The notes: generated by a model from the sequence alone, not told the origin. DNA of 50,637 bases from JBBSGC01 sp038254525 (GCA_038254525.1 JBBSGC010000002.1:1-50637); one strand, 5' to 3'. Positions 39,284 through 47,650 are shown, counted from the stretch's first letter. A program made the numbers and translations.

Positions 39284-39919
39284 ATCGCAGGTATCTCGCC
39301 CGCCAGCTGGGCCTACGCCGATGGATACGTCGCCGAGGACGAGGTGCTGTCGACGGCGCGGGCGCGCGCCCATGAGGTCGGGGTGACCCCGGTCGGCGCG
39401 GGCGGCGGCGCGACGCTGCGCTTCGTTGCCTCCCTGGTGCAGGCCCGCGCCGTGGTCGAGGTGGGCACCGGGACCGGGGTTTCCGGACTGTGGCTGCTGC
39501 GCGGCATGCGGCGTGACGGCGTGCTGACCTCGGTCGACCTGGAGGCCGAACACCAGCGGCTGGCCCGGGACTCCTTCGGAGAGGCGGGCATCGCCTCGCA
39601 GCGCTTCCGGCTCATCCAGGGTGCCGCGCTGGACGTGCTGCCCCGGCTGACCGACGGTCACTACGACCTGGTCTTCCTCGACGGTGACAAGAAGGAGTAC
39701 GCCGACTACGTGGGCGAGGCACTGCGGCTGCTGCGTCCCGGCGGGATCATGGCCGTCGACAACGCCCTGTGGCATGACCGGGTCGCCGACCCGGCCCAGC
39801 GCGACGAGGACACGGTAACGATCCGCGAGATGGGCAAGGCGCTGCGCGACGACGAGCGGTGGTTGCCGCTGCTGCTGCCTGTAGGCGACGGGCTGCTGCT
39901 GGCCCAGGTCGTCGGCTGA
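39284..39919 (+). CDS. SAM-dependent O-methyltransferase, apparent AUC start
   Basis: About 211 aa, class I methyltransferase of the type adjacent to sigE in mycobacteria (Rv1220c). SAM loop: VVEVGTGTGVSGLWLLRGM; DGVLTSVDLE; FLDGDKKEY. The conserved N-terminal part (SPASWAYADGYVAEDEVL) lies upstream of the first in-frame GTG (39344), and no ATG, GTG, TTG or CTG exists between the in-frame stop at 39248 and that GTG. A strong AAGGAG at 39272-39277 points to ATC codons at 39281 or 39284 as the start. Either AUC initiation is used or there is a base error. If GTG is used the protein has 191 aa. Confidence 0.82.
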   Translation: MAGISPASWAYADGYVAEDEVLSTARARAHEVGVTPVGAGGGATLRFVASLVQARAVVEVGTGTGVSGLWLLRGMRRDGVLTSVDLEAEHQRLARDSFGEAGIASQRFRLIQGAALDVLPRLTDGHYDLVFLDGDKKEYADYVGEALRLLRPGGIMAVDNALWHDRVADPAQRDEDTVTIREMGKALRDDERWLPLLLPVGDGLLLAQVVG

Positions 39920-39948
39920 CGCTCCGTCCCGCCGGCGAGGAGATGGCC

Positions 39949-40497
39949 ATGCCGGAGCTGGTCGTGCCGGTCGTGGGCGTGCACGAGTCGTTCCTGGCCG
40001 CGATGGCGGAGTTCGCCCAGGAGGGGCGCGGGCTGCTCGGCGACGACTCGATGGTCGGTCGCGAGATCCGCGACCACCGCCTGGAGTGGCAACGGCCGGA
40101 AATCTTCGCCGCCTACGTCGCCGAGGTGGTGGCGCAGTCCGACCCCGACTCGCCGCGGCCCGAGGGCTGGGTGCCGGCAACGACCCGCTGGTGGGTGGCC
40201 GGCGAGCGCTATCTCGGCCGGATCGCCATCCGGCACCAGCTCACGCCATGGCTGCTGGAGTACGGCGGACACATCGGCTACGACGTGCGCCCGTCGGCTC
40301 GCCGTCAAGGGCACGCGACGGCGATGCTGCACGCGGCGCTCCCGGTGGCCGCGGGCCTCGGCATCACGTCCGCGTTGGTCACCTGCGACCACGACAACGT
40401 GGGCTCCCGCAAGGTCATCGAGGCCTGCGGTGGCCGCCTGGAGGACCGGCGTGGACAGAAGCTGCGCTACTGGCTGACCACCGGACCGGACGCGTAG
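39949..40497 (+). CDS. GNAT family N-acetyltransferase
   Basis: 182 aa. The acetyl-CoA loop is RRQGHATAMLHAAL, followed by ALVTCDHDNVGSRKVIEACG, the standard GNAT strand-helix. The N-terminal half (PEIFAAYVAEVVAQ) is typical of the larger YjdJ-like members. The second of two ATGs is chosen because GAGGAG sits seven bases upstream of it; the first is too close. Substrate unknown. It follows the methyltransferase by 29 bases on the same strand. Confidence 0.86.
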   Translation: MPELVVPVVGVHESFLAAMAEFAQEGRGLLGDDSMVGREIRDHRLEWQRPEIFAAYVAEVVAQSDPDSPRPEGWVPATTRWWVAGERYLGRIAIRHQLTPWLLEYGGHIGYDVRPSARRQGHATAMLHAALPVAAGLGITSALVTCDHDNVGSRKVIEACGGRLEDRRGQKLRYWLTTGPDA

Positions 40498-40512
40498 GCG
40501 GCGGCCGCGGCG

Positions 40513-40680
40513 TCAGCCGACCACCGCGTGGAGTGCCGCACCGAGGTTGGTGGCCTCCTCGGCGTTGAGCTCGACGACAAGTCGGCCCCCACCTTCGAGC
40601 GGGACCCGCATCACGATGCCGCGGCCTTCTTTGGTGACCTCGAGCGGACCGTCGCCGGTCCGTGGCTTCATCGCCGCCAT
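40513..40680 (-). CDS. DUF3117 small protein
   Basis: 55 aa: MAAMKPRTGDGPLEVTKEGR onward, ending in NLGAALHAVVG. This is the small, very conserved actinobacterial DUF3117 (Rv1211 in M. tuberculosis). GGAAGGGG lies nine bases before the ATG, which decides the start against a longer frame. Function unknown. In many actinobacteria glgC and glgA lie close by; they are absent here. The 187 bases upstream (40681-40867) hold no other gene. Confidence 0.92.
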   Translation of the reverse strand: MAAMKPRTGDGPLEVTKEGRGIVMRVPLEGGGRLVVELNAEEATNLGAALHAVVG

Positions 40681-40867
40681 GCGCGCACCCCTTCCTCTGC
40701 CGGACGTCGCATCCACCCGGCAGCGGGTGAGACGGTCTGCGACGACGCGTCCGGCCATTATCCCGCATTGGTTCGACCGGCGTGGCGACCGCGGTCGGAC
40801 CGCCCGTCCCGGTGGCCGGATCCTCGGGCAGACTGGCCGCGAGAGAGCGCCGAGAGGGGAAGCCGCC

Positions 40868-41671
40868 GTGGCCGAGGCCGCCGCACCACCGGTCCGCTAT
40901 GAGGTCAGCGACGGCGTCGCGACGATCACGCTCGACCGGCCGGAAGCCCGGAACAGTCTGACCCGCACGGCCAAGGTCGCCCTGCTGGAAGCCGTGCACA
41001 GTGCAGCGGGCGACCTCGCGGTACGCGCGGTCGTCCTCACCGGGGCCGGCCGGGCGTTCAGCGTCGGTCAAGATCTGCGGGAGCACGCCGCCGCATTGAA
41101 GGAGCAGCCGCTTGACGTCGTGTGGTCAACGGTCACCGAGCACTACGCACCGATCGCGCTGGGGCTGGCCACCATGGCCAAGCCGGTGGTGGCCGCCGTC
41201 AACGGCGTGGCCGCCGGTGCCGGTGCGTCGTTGGTGTTCGCCTGCGACTTTCGGCTGCTCGCGGAGTCGGCGGCGATCAACACCGCCTTCGCCGGCATCG
41301 GGCTGTCGTGTGACACCGGCGCCTCCTGGACGCTGCCCCGGCTGGTCGGGCACGCTCGCGCCACCGAGCTCCTGATGCTGCCGCGCACGGTCTCCGCGGC
41401 GGAGGCCGAGCAGCTGGGGCTGGCAACGCGGGTCGTCCCCGACGCAGAGTTGGCCTCGACTGCCCGCGCCTTCGCCCGCGGGCTGGCCGACGGGCCTACC
41501 TTGGCGTACGCCTCGATCAAGAGCTGCCTGGGTCTCGCGGCGACGACCGGGCTGCCGGCGGCCCTAGCTGCCGAGGCGTCGGCCATGGCGCGCACCGGAG
41601 GGAGCCGGGACCACCGCGAGGCGGTGCAGGCGTTCCTCGCCAAGCGGGCACCTCAGTTCACCGGCGACTGA
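40868..41671 (+). CDS. Enoyl-CoA hydratase/isomerase family protein
   Basis: 267 aa crotonase fold. The oxyanion elements are AFSVGQDLREH and NGVAAGAGASLVFACDFRL. At the second acid position the segment reads GIGLSCDTGASWTLPRLVG, with Asp rather than the Glu of true hydratases; this is closer to PaaG-type isomerases. GTG start with GGGGAAG upstream; the longer frame is rejected. Substrate unknown; a role in aromatic or fatty acyl-CoA use is possible. Confidence 0.86.
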   Translation: MAEAAAPPVRYEVSDGVATITLDRPEARNSLTRTAKVALLEAVHSAAGDLAVRAVVLTGAGRAFSVGQDLREHAAALKEQPLDVVWSTVTEHYAPIALGLATMAKPVVAAVNGVAAGAGASLVFACDFRLLAESAAINTAFAGIGLSCDTGASWTLPRLVGHARATELLMLPRTVSAAEAEQLGLATRVVPDAELASTARAFARGLADGPTLAYASIKSCLGLAATTGLPAALAAEASAMARTGGSRDHREAVQAFLAKRAPQFTGD

Positions 41672-41691
41672 GCTCCCGTGCCGGCTGAGCT

Positions 41692-42486
41692 TCACCAGCG
41701 GGTGGCGCCGACGGCCTTCAGCAGCCCTCGAGGAGCAACGTCGTGCAGATAGTGGCGCGCGGGACTGTCGCCGAGCTCGACGGTGATGGCCGAGCCAGCG
41801 TGCCGGGCGTTGAACCACTGCGTCATCGTGCCGTGGCAGCGGCCGCTGCAGTCGACGTTGTGCACCGGCAGCCGCAGGTCCGTGGCCAGCGTGCGCGCGA
41901 AGCGCCGGTCCTTGGCGCTGGCGACGTCGATGCCTTGCAGCGGCTGGTGGAAGGAGATGACGTAGTCCGGGTTGACCCGGTTCATGAAGCGCATGAACAG
42001 CCGGGTCTCGGGCTCGCTGGCCGGCGCGGGTCCGGCGTAGTAGTTGCCGGTCAGCGGCTTCCAGTGCACCGGGTAGTTGCGGTTGAGATCCACGCCGTGC
42101 GCGTTCTGCCGGTCGTCACGCGCGGCACCGTCGCGGTTGTAGATCGGCACCAGCCACATGTTGACCCCGTGCACCGGAGCACCTCGACGCAGGTCTTGGA
42201 CGATCTGCACGGGCGCCTGCTCGTTGCCGTGCATGGCGGCCATCACCAGCACGGTCTTCGCGGCGGTCCGGTCACCGACCCGGTAGGCCCAGATGCTGCG
42301 CCCCCGCACGCTGGTGCCGATCACCCGGGCGGCGTGCACCGCCGGGTTGGCCGCCGAAGGCCCCACCGCCACCGGCTGCGGCGGCGGCTCGGCGGTGGCC
42401 GCGGAGGGGACCAGGGCGCCGACGCAGGCGACAGCCGCGGCCAACAACTGCCGAAGCGCGGGCAGGGCAACGGTTCGTCGAGGCAT
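41692..42486 (-). CDS. Secreted M14 zinc carboxypeptidase-like protein
   Basis: 264 aa. A signal peptide (residues 1-32, ending SAATA) directs secretion. Zinc ligands H86 and E89 (AMHGNEQ) and H180 (ISFHQPLQ), the substrate-binding DLNRNYP and the catalytic E237 (AITVELG) are all present, so the enzyme should be active. Small secreted M14 proteins of this style act as murein peptide amidases or related cell wall peptidases. ATG start with AGGAGCTCCG upstream. Convergent with the enoyl-CoA hydratase gene. Confidence 0.86.
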   Translation of the reverse strand: MPRRTVALPALRQLLAAAVACVGALVPSAATAEPPPQPVAVGPSAANPAVHAARVIGTSVRGRSIWAYRVGDRTAAKTVLVMAAMHGNEQAPVQIVQDLRRGAPVHGVNMWLVPIYNRDGAARDDRQNAHGVDLNRNYPVHWKPLTGNYYAGPAPASEPETRLFMRFMNRVNPDYVISFHQPLQGIDVASAKDRRFARTLATDLRLPVHNVDCSGRCHGTMTQWFNARHAGSAITVELGDSPARHYLHDVAPRGLLKAVGATRW

Positions 42487-42562
42487 CGGAGCTCCTGTCG
42501 AGAAGTGGGCCGGCGACTCCCAGGATGCCCCGCCGCGCAACCACCGGCAGCCGAACCTGCGA

Positions 42563-43132
42563 TCAGCTCCGTCGGCTGGAGCAGCCGGCGAGGTGGTCGT
42601 CGACCATTCCGGTCGCCTGCATCAAGGCATACGCCGTGGTTGGCCCGACAAAGCTGAACCCCGCCCGTTTGAGCTGACGCGCCATCGCGGCCGACTCCGG
42701 CGTCGATGCCGGCACCTGCGCGGTGGTCTCCGGTGCCGGGCGTTCGGGGCTCGGAGCGAACGACCACAGCAGCTCACCGAGCGGCTGGTCCAGCGCCAGG
42801 ACCGCCCGTGCGTTGCTGACCGTGGCGGTGACCTTCGCCCGGTTGCGCACGATCGTGGGATCGGCGAGCAGCCGCTGCACGTCCTGGTCGCCGAAGCCGG
42901 CCACCAGCTCGAGGTCCCAGCCGGCGAACGCCGCGCGGAACGCCTCGCGCTTGCGCAGGATCGTCAACCATGACAAGCCCGACTGGAAGGCCTCCAGCGA
43001 GATCCGCTCGAACAGCCCCCGGTCGTCGTGCACGGGGCGTCCCCACTCGTCGTCGTGGTAGCTGCGGTAGAGATCGGGCCGGTCTCCCCACGGGCAGCGC
43101 CACCGGTCGTCGTCGCCGAGGAGCACGCTCAC
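42563..43132 (-). CDS. tag: DNA-3-methyladenine glycosylase I
   Basis: 189 aa, the usual Tag length. Zinc ligands C13, H26, H180 and C184 have the same spacing as C4, H17, H175 and C179 of E. coli Tag. Further motifs: RCPWG, YHDDEWGRPVHDD, FEAFQSGLSW-like (SLEAFQSGLSWLTIL) and FVGPTTAYALMQATGMVDDH. It removes 3-methyladenine from alkylated DNA. GTG start overlaps the preceding stop by four bases (GTGA). Same-strand group with the SRPBCC and DivIVA-like genes, matching Rv1209-Rv1210 order. Confidence 0.94.
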   Translation of the reverse strand: MSVLLGDDDRWRCPWGDRPDLYRSYHDDEWGRPVHDDRGLFERISLEAFQSGLSWLTILRKREAFRAAFAGWDLELVAGFGDQDVQRLLADPTIVRNRAKVTATVSNARAVLALDQPLGELLWSFAPSPERPAPETTAQVPASTPESAAMARQLKRAGFSFVGPTTAYALMQATGMVDDHLAGCSSRRS

Positions 43133-43575
43133 CGGTCCTCGTTCTCCACAACCCGCTTCAGCCGGCGCAGCGCGACGCCGAAGCCGAGCCGCAGCGGCGG
43201 CGCCGCGATGCGCCACAGCAGCGGCGCGAGCCGTCCGCCGGGCACGGACACCACCTCGCTCCAGGTGAACCTGGAGCCCGCACCCTGCGGCTGGACGCCG
43301 AACTCACCGCTGCCGCGGACGACCCGTCCCGTGTGCTCGACCAGGCAGCGACTCGGTGGCTCCCATGCCGTCACGGTCATCGGGTCGTCGAACCCGAGCG
43401 GGCCGAGCGCGGTGCGGGCCAGGACGTGTTCCCCAACCGTGCCGTGTGGACCGGGCAGCCGGCGTACGCGGGTGAACGGGATCCACTCGCCCTGCCGCTC
43501 CCAGGAGGTGACCACGTCCCAGACCAGCTGCGCGGGAGCCGCGATGTCGACTCCCACGCGCAGCTCAGCCCGCAC
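43129..43575 (-). CDS. SRPBCC / polyketide cyclase-like protein
   Basis: 148 aa. VGVDIAAPAQLVWDVVTSWE followed by WIPFTRVRRL, PMTVTAWEPPSRCLVEHTGR and FTWSEVVSVPGG define a START-like SRPBCC fold that binds a hydrophobic ligand. No catalytic role can be inferred. GTG start lies 11 bases inside the DivIVA-like gene and its stop overlaps tag, so the three are co-translated. Confidence 0.83.
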   Translation of the reverse strand: MRAELRVGVDIAAPAQLVWDVVTSWERQGEWIPFTRVRRLPGPHGTVGEHVLARTALGPLGFDDPMTVTAWEPPSRCLVEHTGRVVRGSGEFGVQPQGAGSRFTWSEVVSVPGGRLAPLLWRIAAPPLRLGFGVALRRLKRVVENEDR

Positions 43576-43888
43576 CGTGGTGCTCCGGCGGCAGCGGAGC
43601 CGTCACGTCGTCGGCGGCCGGTTGGGTCGGGTGCTCGCGCTCGCCGAGCTCCGCCTCGAGGCGAGCCAGGAGCGCGTCGACCTCCGACATGCGGTAGCCG
43701 CGAGCTGTGACCGTGAACCGCACCACCGACAGGTCATCGGCGCTCAGCGGCCGGCCTGTGGGCAGCCGGACCTCGCGGCGGTCGTCGTAGGCGGGAGCCA
43801 TCGCGGCTCCGCGCGCCACCGCAAGGGCCACCAGGATTCCGACCACCAGCACGACTCCGCCCGCGAGCAGCCAGATCATGCCGCGCAT
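43565..43888 (-). CDS. DivIVA-domain membrane protein
   Basis: 107 aa. One N-terminal membrane helix (IWLLAGGVVLVVGILVALAV) is followed by a short DivIVA element, VRFTVTARGYRMSEVDALLARLEAEL (contains the FxxxxxGYxxxEVD pattern), and a disordered Pro-rich tail. It resembles a small protein next to tag in mycobacteria. A polar-growth or cell-pole adaptor role is possible but not shown. Two other in-frame starts (43879 ATG, 43900 GTG) are possible; no strong ribosome site decides. Confidence 0.8.
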   Translation of the reverse strand: MRGMIWLLAGGVVLVVGILVALAVARGAAMAPAYDDRREVRLPTGRPLSADDLSVVRFTVTARGYRMSEVDALLARLEAELGEREHPTQPAADDVTAPLPPEHHGAG

Positions 43889-43899
43889 CGTCCCACGCA

Positions 43900-43965
43900 C
43901 CGCCGATCCGTGAGTTGTCGACCGCCGATCCGTGAGTTGTCGGCCGCCGATCCGCGACTTTCCGC
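43900..43965 (-). repeat. 22-base tandem repeat, three units
   Basis: Three consecutive units (43900, 43922, 43944) with minus-strand core AACTCACGGATCGGCGG; the third unit (nearest the LOG gene) is degenerate. The array begins 31 bases past the stop of the minus-strand LOG gene and reads in its direction; it ends at the GTG candidate start of the DivIVA-like gene. Confidence 0.92.
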
Positions 43966-43996
43966 GGACGGTTTGCAGTCAGCGCGAGGCGGCAGG

Positions 43997-44791
43997 TCAG
44001 CGGTGGGCGGCGGCGGCAGCCTGCAAGATGCCGACGGCTGCCTCCACGTCGTCGGTTAGGTGCAACATGTCGAGGTCCCCGACGGAAATGTTGCCGGCCC
44101 CGAGCACGGTGCTGCGCAGCCAGTCGCAGAGGCCCGCCCAGTAGGCGACACCGAGCAGGATGATCGGGAACGACGTCACCTTCTGGGTCTGCGCCAGCGT
44201 GACCGCCTCGAACAGCTCGTCGAGCGTGCCCATGCCGCCTGGCATCACGACGAATCCCTGCGCGTACTTCACGAACATCGTCTTGCGGGCGAAGAAGTAC
44301 CGGAAGTTGATGCCGACGTCGACCCACTCGTTGAGCCCCGTCTCGAACGGCAGCTCGATGCCGAGGCCGACCGAGGTGCCCCCGGCCTCGCAGCAGCCCT
44401 TGTTGGCAGCCGCCATGGCGCCGGGACCGCCACCGGTGATCACCGCGAAGCCGGCATCAGCCAGCCGGCGCCCGACCTCCTCGGCGACCGAGTAGACCGG
44501 ATCCGTAGGCAGCGTGCGCGCGCTGCCGAACACGCTGATCGCGGGACCGAGCTCGGCCAGGGCGCCGAAGCCCTCGACGAACTCCGACTGGATGCGCATG
44601 ATGCGCCACGGGTCGGTGTGCACCCACTCCGACGAGCCGCTGGAGTCCAGCAGGCGCTGGTCGGTCGTCGAGCCCGAGGCGTGGTCCCGGCGCAGCAGCA
44701 CCGGTCCGCGCTGCTGCTCACGCCGGCCGCTCGGGGCGTCGGCAACGGACTCGTCACCGGGGCCACGCGGTGCGTCCGCGTCACTGTTCAT
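43997..44791 (-). CDS. LOG family protein (TIGR00730 Rossmann fold)
   Basis: 264 aa from the ATG giving MNSDADAPRG; a longer frame is excluded. Signature GGGPGAMAAANKGCCEAGG and the catalytic PGGMGTLDELFEAVTLAQ identify the LOG/lysine-decarboxylase-like family, which releases cytokinin-type bases or ribose 5-phosphate from nucleotide monophosphates. Long acidic, probably disordered N-terminal 80 residues. A TAGCCT box seven bases upstream of the ATG suggests a leaderless mRNA. Equivalent to Rv1205 in M. tuberculosis. Followed by the repeat array. Confidence 0.88.
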   Translation of the reverse strand: MNSDADAPRGPGDESVADAPSGRREQQRGPVLLRRDHASGSTTDQRLLDSSGSSEWVHTDPWRIMRIQSEFVEGFGALAELGPAISVFGSARTLPTDPVYSVAEEVGRRLADAGFAVITGGGPGAMAAANKGCCEAGGTSVGLGIELPFETGLNEWVDVGINFRYFFARKTMFVKYAQGFVVMPGGMGTLDELFEAVTLAQTQKVTSFPIILLGVAYWAGLCDWLRSTVLGAGNISVGDLDMLHLTDDVEAAVGILQAAAAAHR

Positions 44792-44798
44792 GGGCTGC

Positions 44799-44804
44799 AG
44801 GCTA
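44799..44804 (-). promoter_or_regulatory. -10 box TAGCCT, leaderless start of the LOG gene
   Basis: TAGCCT on the minus strand ends seven bases before the ATG at 44791. Confidence 0.55.
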
Positions 44805-44861
44805 GCCAGGCGGCGGCTCTTGTCGACGTACGCACCGGACCACCGACCCGCCAGCCGCCGG

Positions 44862-45923
44862 TCAGCCCAACCACGCACGGAGGGTCTGCTCGCAGCGCCG
44901 CAGCTGCTCGACGGGCACCCGCTCGCCTTGGGTGTGGGCGAGCATGGGGTCACCGGGCCCGTAGTTGACCGCGGGGACGCCGAGCCGCGCGAACTGCGAG
45001 ACGTCTGTCCACCCGAACTTCGGGTTCACCGGACCGCCGACCACCTCCACGAACGCCGCCGCCGCCGGCCGGGTGAGTCCCGGCATGGCGCCGGGCGCTG
45101 AGTCCATGAGCTGGACCTCGAAGCCCGCGAACACCTCCCTCAGGTGCGCCAGCGCCGCGCGCTCGTCGCGGTCGGGGGCGAAGCGGTGGTTCACCGTCAC
45201 CCGGCATTCGTCGGGCAGGACGTTGCCGGCCACCCCACCGTGGATGCCGACCGCGTTGAGTCCCTCTCGGTAGGTGAGGCCGTCGATCACCGGCCGGCGC
45301 GGCTGGTAGTCGACCAGGGTCGTGAGAACCGGCGCCGCCTGGTGGATCGCGTTGACGCCCCGCCAGGCCCGCGCGCTGTGCGCCCGTTGCCCGGGGACGA
45401 CGACGTCGACCCGCATCGTTCCCTGGCAACCGGCCTCGACGACCGCGTCGCTGGGCTCCATCAGGATCGCGAAGTCAGCGGTCAGCAGCTCGGGACGGGT
45501 GGTCGCCAGCCGCCCCAGCCCGTTGTGCTCCGCCTCGATCTCCTCGCTCTCGTAGAAGATGTACGTCACGTCGCGCACCGGCGCGTCGAGGCTGGCGGCC
45601 AGCATGAGGCCGACGGCGACGCCGCCCTTCATGTCGCACGAGCCGAGACCGTGCAGGTGCTCACCGTCCAGCCGTGACGGCAGGTTGGCGTTGACCGGCA
45701 CGGTGTCGAGGTGGCCCGCGATCACCACGCGCTCGTCACGGCCGCTCGCGGTGCGGGCGACCACGGTGTGGCCGTCACGCTGGACGTCGAGGTGGGCCAC
45801 CTCGCGCAAGGTCGCTTCAACGGCGTCGGCGATGGGGCCCTCGTCCCGGCTGACCGACTCGATGTCGACCAGAGCGGCGGTGAGGGTGACGACGTCGGTC
45901 AGGTCTAACCGGGTGTCGGGCAT
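44862..45923 (-). CDS. dapE: Succinyl-diaminopimelate desuccinylase
   Basis: 353 aa, M20 di-zinc peptidase fold. Metal and catalytic motifs: VIAGHLDTVP, GLGSCDMKGGVA, YESEEIEAEHNGLG and, late, PKFGWTDVSQFARLGVPAVN. It removes succinate from N-succinyl-LL-diaminopimelate in lysine and peptidoglycan synthesis. dapD and dapC, the preceding steps, are 0.8 and 2.7 kb away. I favour the ATG at 45923 (MPDTRLD) because a CACAAT box sits seven bases upstream; an ATG three codons earlier is possible. Confidence 0.92.
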   Translation of the reverse strand: MPDTRLDLTDVVTLTAALVDIESVSRDEGPIADAVEATLREVAHLDVQRDGHTVVARTASGRDERVVIAGHLDTVPVNANLPSRLDGEHLHGLGSCDMKGGVAVGLMLAASLDAPVRDVTYIFYESEEIEAEHNGLGRLATTRPELLTADFAILMEPSDAVVEAGCQGTMRVDVVVPGQRAHSARAWRGVNAIHQAAPVLTTLVDYQPRRPVIDGLTYREGLNAVGIHGGVAGNVLPDECRVTVNHRFAPDRDERAALAHLREVFAGFEVQLMDSAPGAMPGLTRPAAAAFVEVVGGPVNPKFGWTDVSQFARLGVPAVNYGPGDPMLAHTQGERVPVEQLRRCEQTLRAWLG

Positions 45924-45945
45924 GGCGTCCATTGTGCCGGGCCGC

Positions 45946-46626
45946 TCAGCGTAGGAACGCGCAGAACTCGTTGCCCTCCGGGTCGGCGAGCACCGACCAC
46001 TGGATCTCGTCGTCTCGCGGCCGCAGCAGCGTGGCGCCGCTGGCGAGCAGCCGGTCGACGTCGTCGGTCAGCACGTCGAGGTGGATCCGGTTCTTCACGG
46101 ACTTGGGCTCCGGAACCGGCGCGAAGTCCAACGAGTCGAACGGCGCACCCGGGATGTCACCGACCCATGAGAACCCGCGCTCGTCGTGCACCAGCCGGCC
46201 GCCGAGCGTCTCGGCCCACCAGGTCGCGACGGCCGCTGGATCAGCGGCGTCGACGCCTATCTCGTAGAGCCGCTGCTCGGGCGGCTGCTCGCGCAGGAAC
46301 AGGCAGAACTCGCCGCCTTCGGGGTCGGCGAGCACCGTCCAGCGAAACGACTGGTCATCGAGCACCGTCGCGCCGAGCGCGACCAGGTCGTCGACCGACG
46401 AGCCATGCACGTCGAGGTGGATCCGATGCTTGACACTCTTGGGCTCCGGGACCGTGTCGACCCAGACCGTGTGCTGCGGCGTCGGCCCGCGCAGGCAGGC
46501 GTCGCCGTCGTCGTGCAGGTGCAGCTCCAGACCGAGGACGGCCGCCCAGAACTGGCCGAGCCGACCGGCGTCTGACGCGTCCATGCACAGGTCCTTGAAG
46601 GCAGCGGGCGGGCCGGCGTCGCTCAT
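45946..46626 (-). CDS. Tandem VOC/glyoxalase-like protein
   Basis: 226 aa with two homologous VOC domains. The repeat is clear: VPEPKSVKHRIHLDVHG in domain 1 and VPEPKSVKNRIHLDVLT in domain 2, and DPEGGEFCLFLRE versus DPEGNEFCAFLR at each end. The pattern is typical of the actinobacterial Glyoxalase_6-like group, whose substrates are unknown. A frame extension of 170 codons overlapping dapD on the other strand is rejected. ATG start with TACGGT six bases upstream. Confidence 0.86.
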   Translation of the reverse strand: MSDAGPPAAFKDLCMDASDAGRLGQFWAAVLGLELHLHDDGDACLRGPTPQHTVWVDTVPEPKSVKHRIHLDVHGSSVDDLVALGATVLDDQSFRWTVLADPEGGEFCLFLREQPPEQRLYEIGVDAADPAAVATWWAETLGGRLVHDERGFSWVGDIPGAPFDSLDFAPVPEPKSVKNRIHLDVLTDDVDRLLASGATLLRPRDDEIQWSVLADPEGNEFCAFLR

Positions 46627-46632
46627 GCGCAG

Positions 46633-46638
46633 ACCGTA
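46633..46638 (-). promoter_or_regulatory. -10 box TACGGT, leaderless start of the VOC gene
   Basis: TACGGT on the minus strand ends six bases before the ATG at 46626. Confidence 0.5.
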
Positions 46639-46683
46639 GAGCGGGCCGCCGACACATGTCGAGGGACCTGCGCGAGGCGCCGG

Positions 46684-46689
46684 TAGCCT
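46684..46689 (+). promoter_or_regulatory. -10 box TAGCCT, leaderless start of dapD
   Basis: TAGCCT ends seven bases before the ATG at 46697 with no ribosome site. Confidence 0.55.
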
Positions 46690-46696
46690 CGGCTGC

Positions 46697-47650
46697 ATGA
46701 CCGCCGCAGCCGACGAGGCCACCGCATCCGCCGGCGCCTGGGGATTCGGCCTGGCCACGGTCACCGAGCGCGGAGCCGTCCTGGACACGTGGTACCCCTC
46801 CCCTCGGCTCGGTGCCCCCGACGGGTCCCCGGAGCCGGAGCTGCTGACCGCCTTGGCGGAAGTGGACGACGTACGCCAGGTCCGCCGGGTCGTCGTGCTC
46901 ACGGTGGCCGAGGACCTCAGAGCCCCGCCGGCGGACGCGTACGACGCGTACCTGCGGCTGCACCTGCTCTCGGCACGGCTGGTCCGCCCCCACGGGCAGA
47001 ACCTCGACGGCCTGTTCGGCCTGCTGAGCAACGTGGCGTGGACCTCGATCGGGCCGTGCCCGGTCACCGACTTCGAGTTGACCAGAGGCCGCGCGCAGGC
47101 GACCGGGCTGCGCGTGCAGGTCACCAGCGTCGACAAGTTCCCGCGGATGACCGACTACGTGCTGCCGAGCGGGGTGCGCATCGGCGATGCCGACCGGGTT
47201 CGGCTCGGTGCGCACCTCGCCGAAGGCACGACGGTCATGCACGAGGGCTTCGTCAACTTCAATGCCGGGACGCTCGGCGCGTCGATGATCGAGGGCCGGG
47301 TCTCCGCCGGCGTCGTCGTGGGTGACGGCTCCGACGTGGGCGGCGGGGCCTCGATCATGGGCACGTTGTCCGGCGGCGGCACGCAGACCATCTCGATCGG
47401 CCGACGTTGCCTGCTCGGCGCCAACGCCGGCATCGGGATCTCACTCGGCGACGACTGCGTCGTCGAGGCCGGCTGCTACGTCACCGCGGGCACCAAGGTG
47501 ACCCTCGAGGACGGCGCCGTGGTCAAAGCGGCCGAGCTGTCGGGTCGCGACGGCCTGCAGCTGTGGCGCAACTCCGTGACCGGAGCCGTCGAGGCACGCA
47601 CCCGCTCCGGTGGCGTGGCGCTCAACGACGCGCTGCACGTCAACGAATGA
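46697..47650 (+). CDS. dapD: Tetrahydrodipicolinate N-succinyltransferase (actinobacterial DapD)
   Basis: 317 aa. The C-terminal two-thirds is a left-handed beta helix of hexapeptide repeats (SGVRIGDADRVRLGAHLAEG, then MIEGRVSAGVVVGDGSDVGG and CLLGANAGIGISLGDDCVVE). The tail SGRDGLQLWRNSVTGAVEA is characteristic of the mycobacterial DapD. It transfers succinate from succinyl-CoA to tetrahydrodipicolinate. A leaderless-type promoter precedes it. Its stop overlaps the next gene by four bases (ATGA), an unusual partner (see next entry). Confidence 0.93.
   Translation: MTAAADEATASAGAWGFGLATVTERGAVLDTWYPSPRLGAPDGSPEPELLTALAEVDDVRQVRRVVVLTVAEDLRAPPADAYDAYLRLHLLSARLVRPHGQNLDGLFGLLSNVAWTSIGPCPVTDFELTRGRAQATGLRVQVTSVDKFPRMTDYVLPSGVRIGDADRVRLGAHLAEGTTVMHEGFVNFNAGTLGASMIEGRVSAGVVVGDGSDVGGGASIMGTLSGGGTQTISIGRRCLLGANAGIGISLGDDCVVEAGCYVTAGTKVTLEDGAVVKAAELSGRDGLQLWRNSVTGAVEARTRSGGVALNDALHVNE

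Noticed and set aside
46627..47136. Minus-strand extension of the VOC protein to 396 codons
   Set aside because: It overlaps dapD completely, shows no VOC-like sequence, and the ATG at 46626 has a well-placed -10 box.
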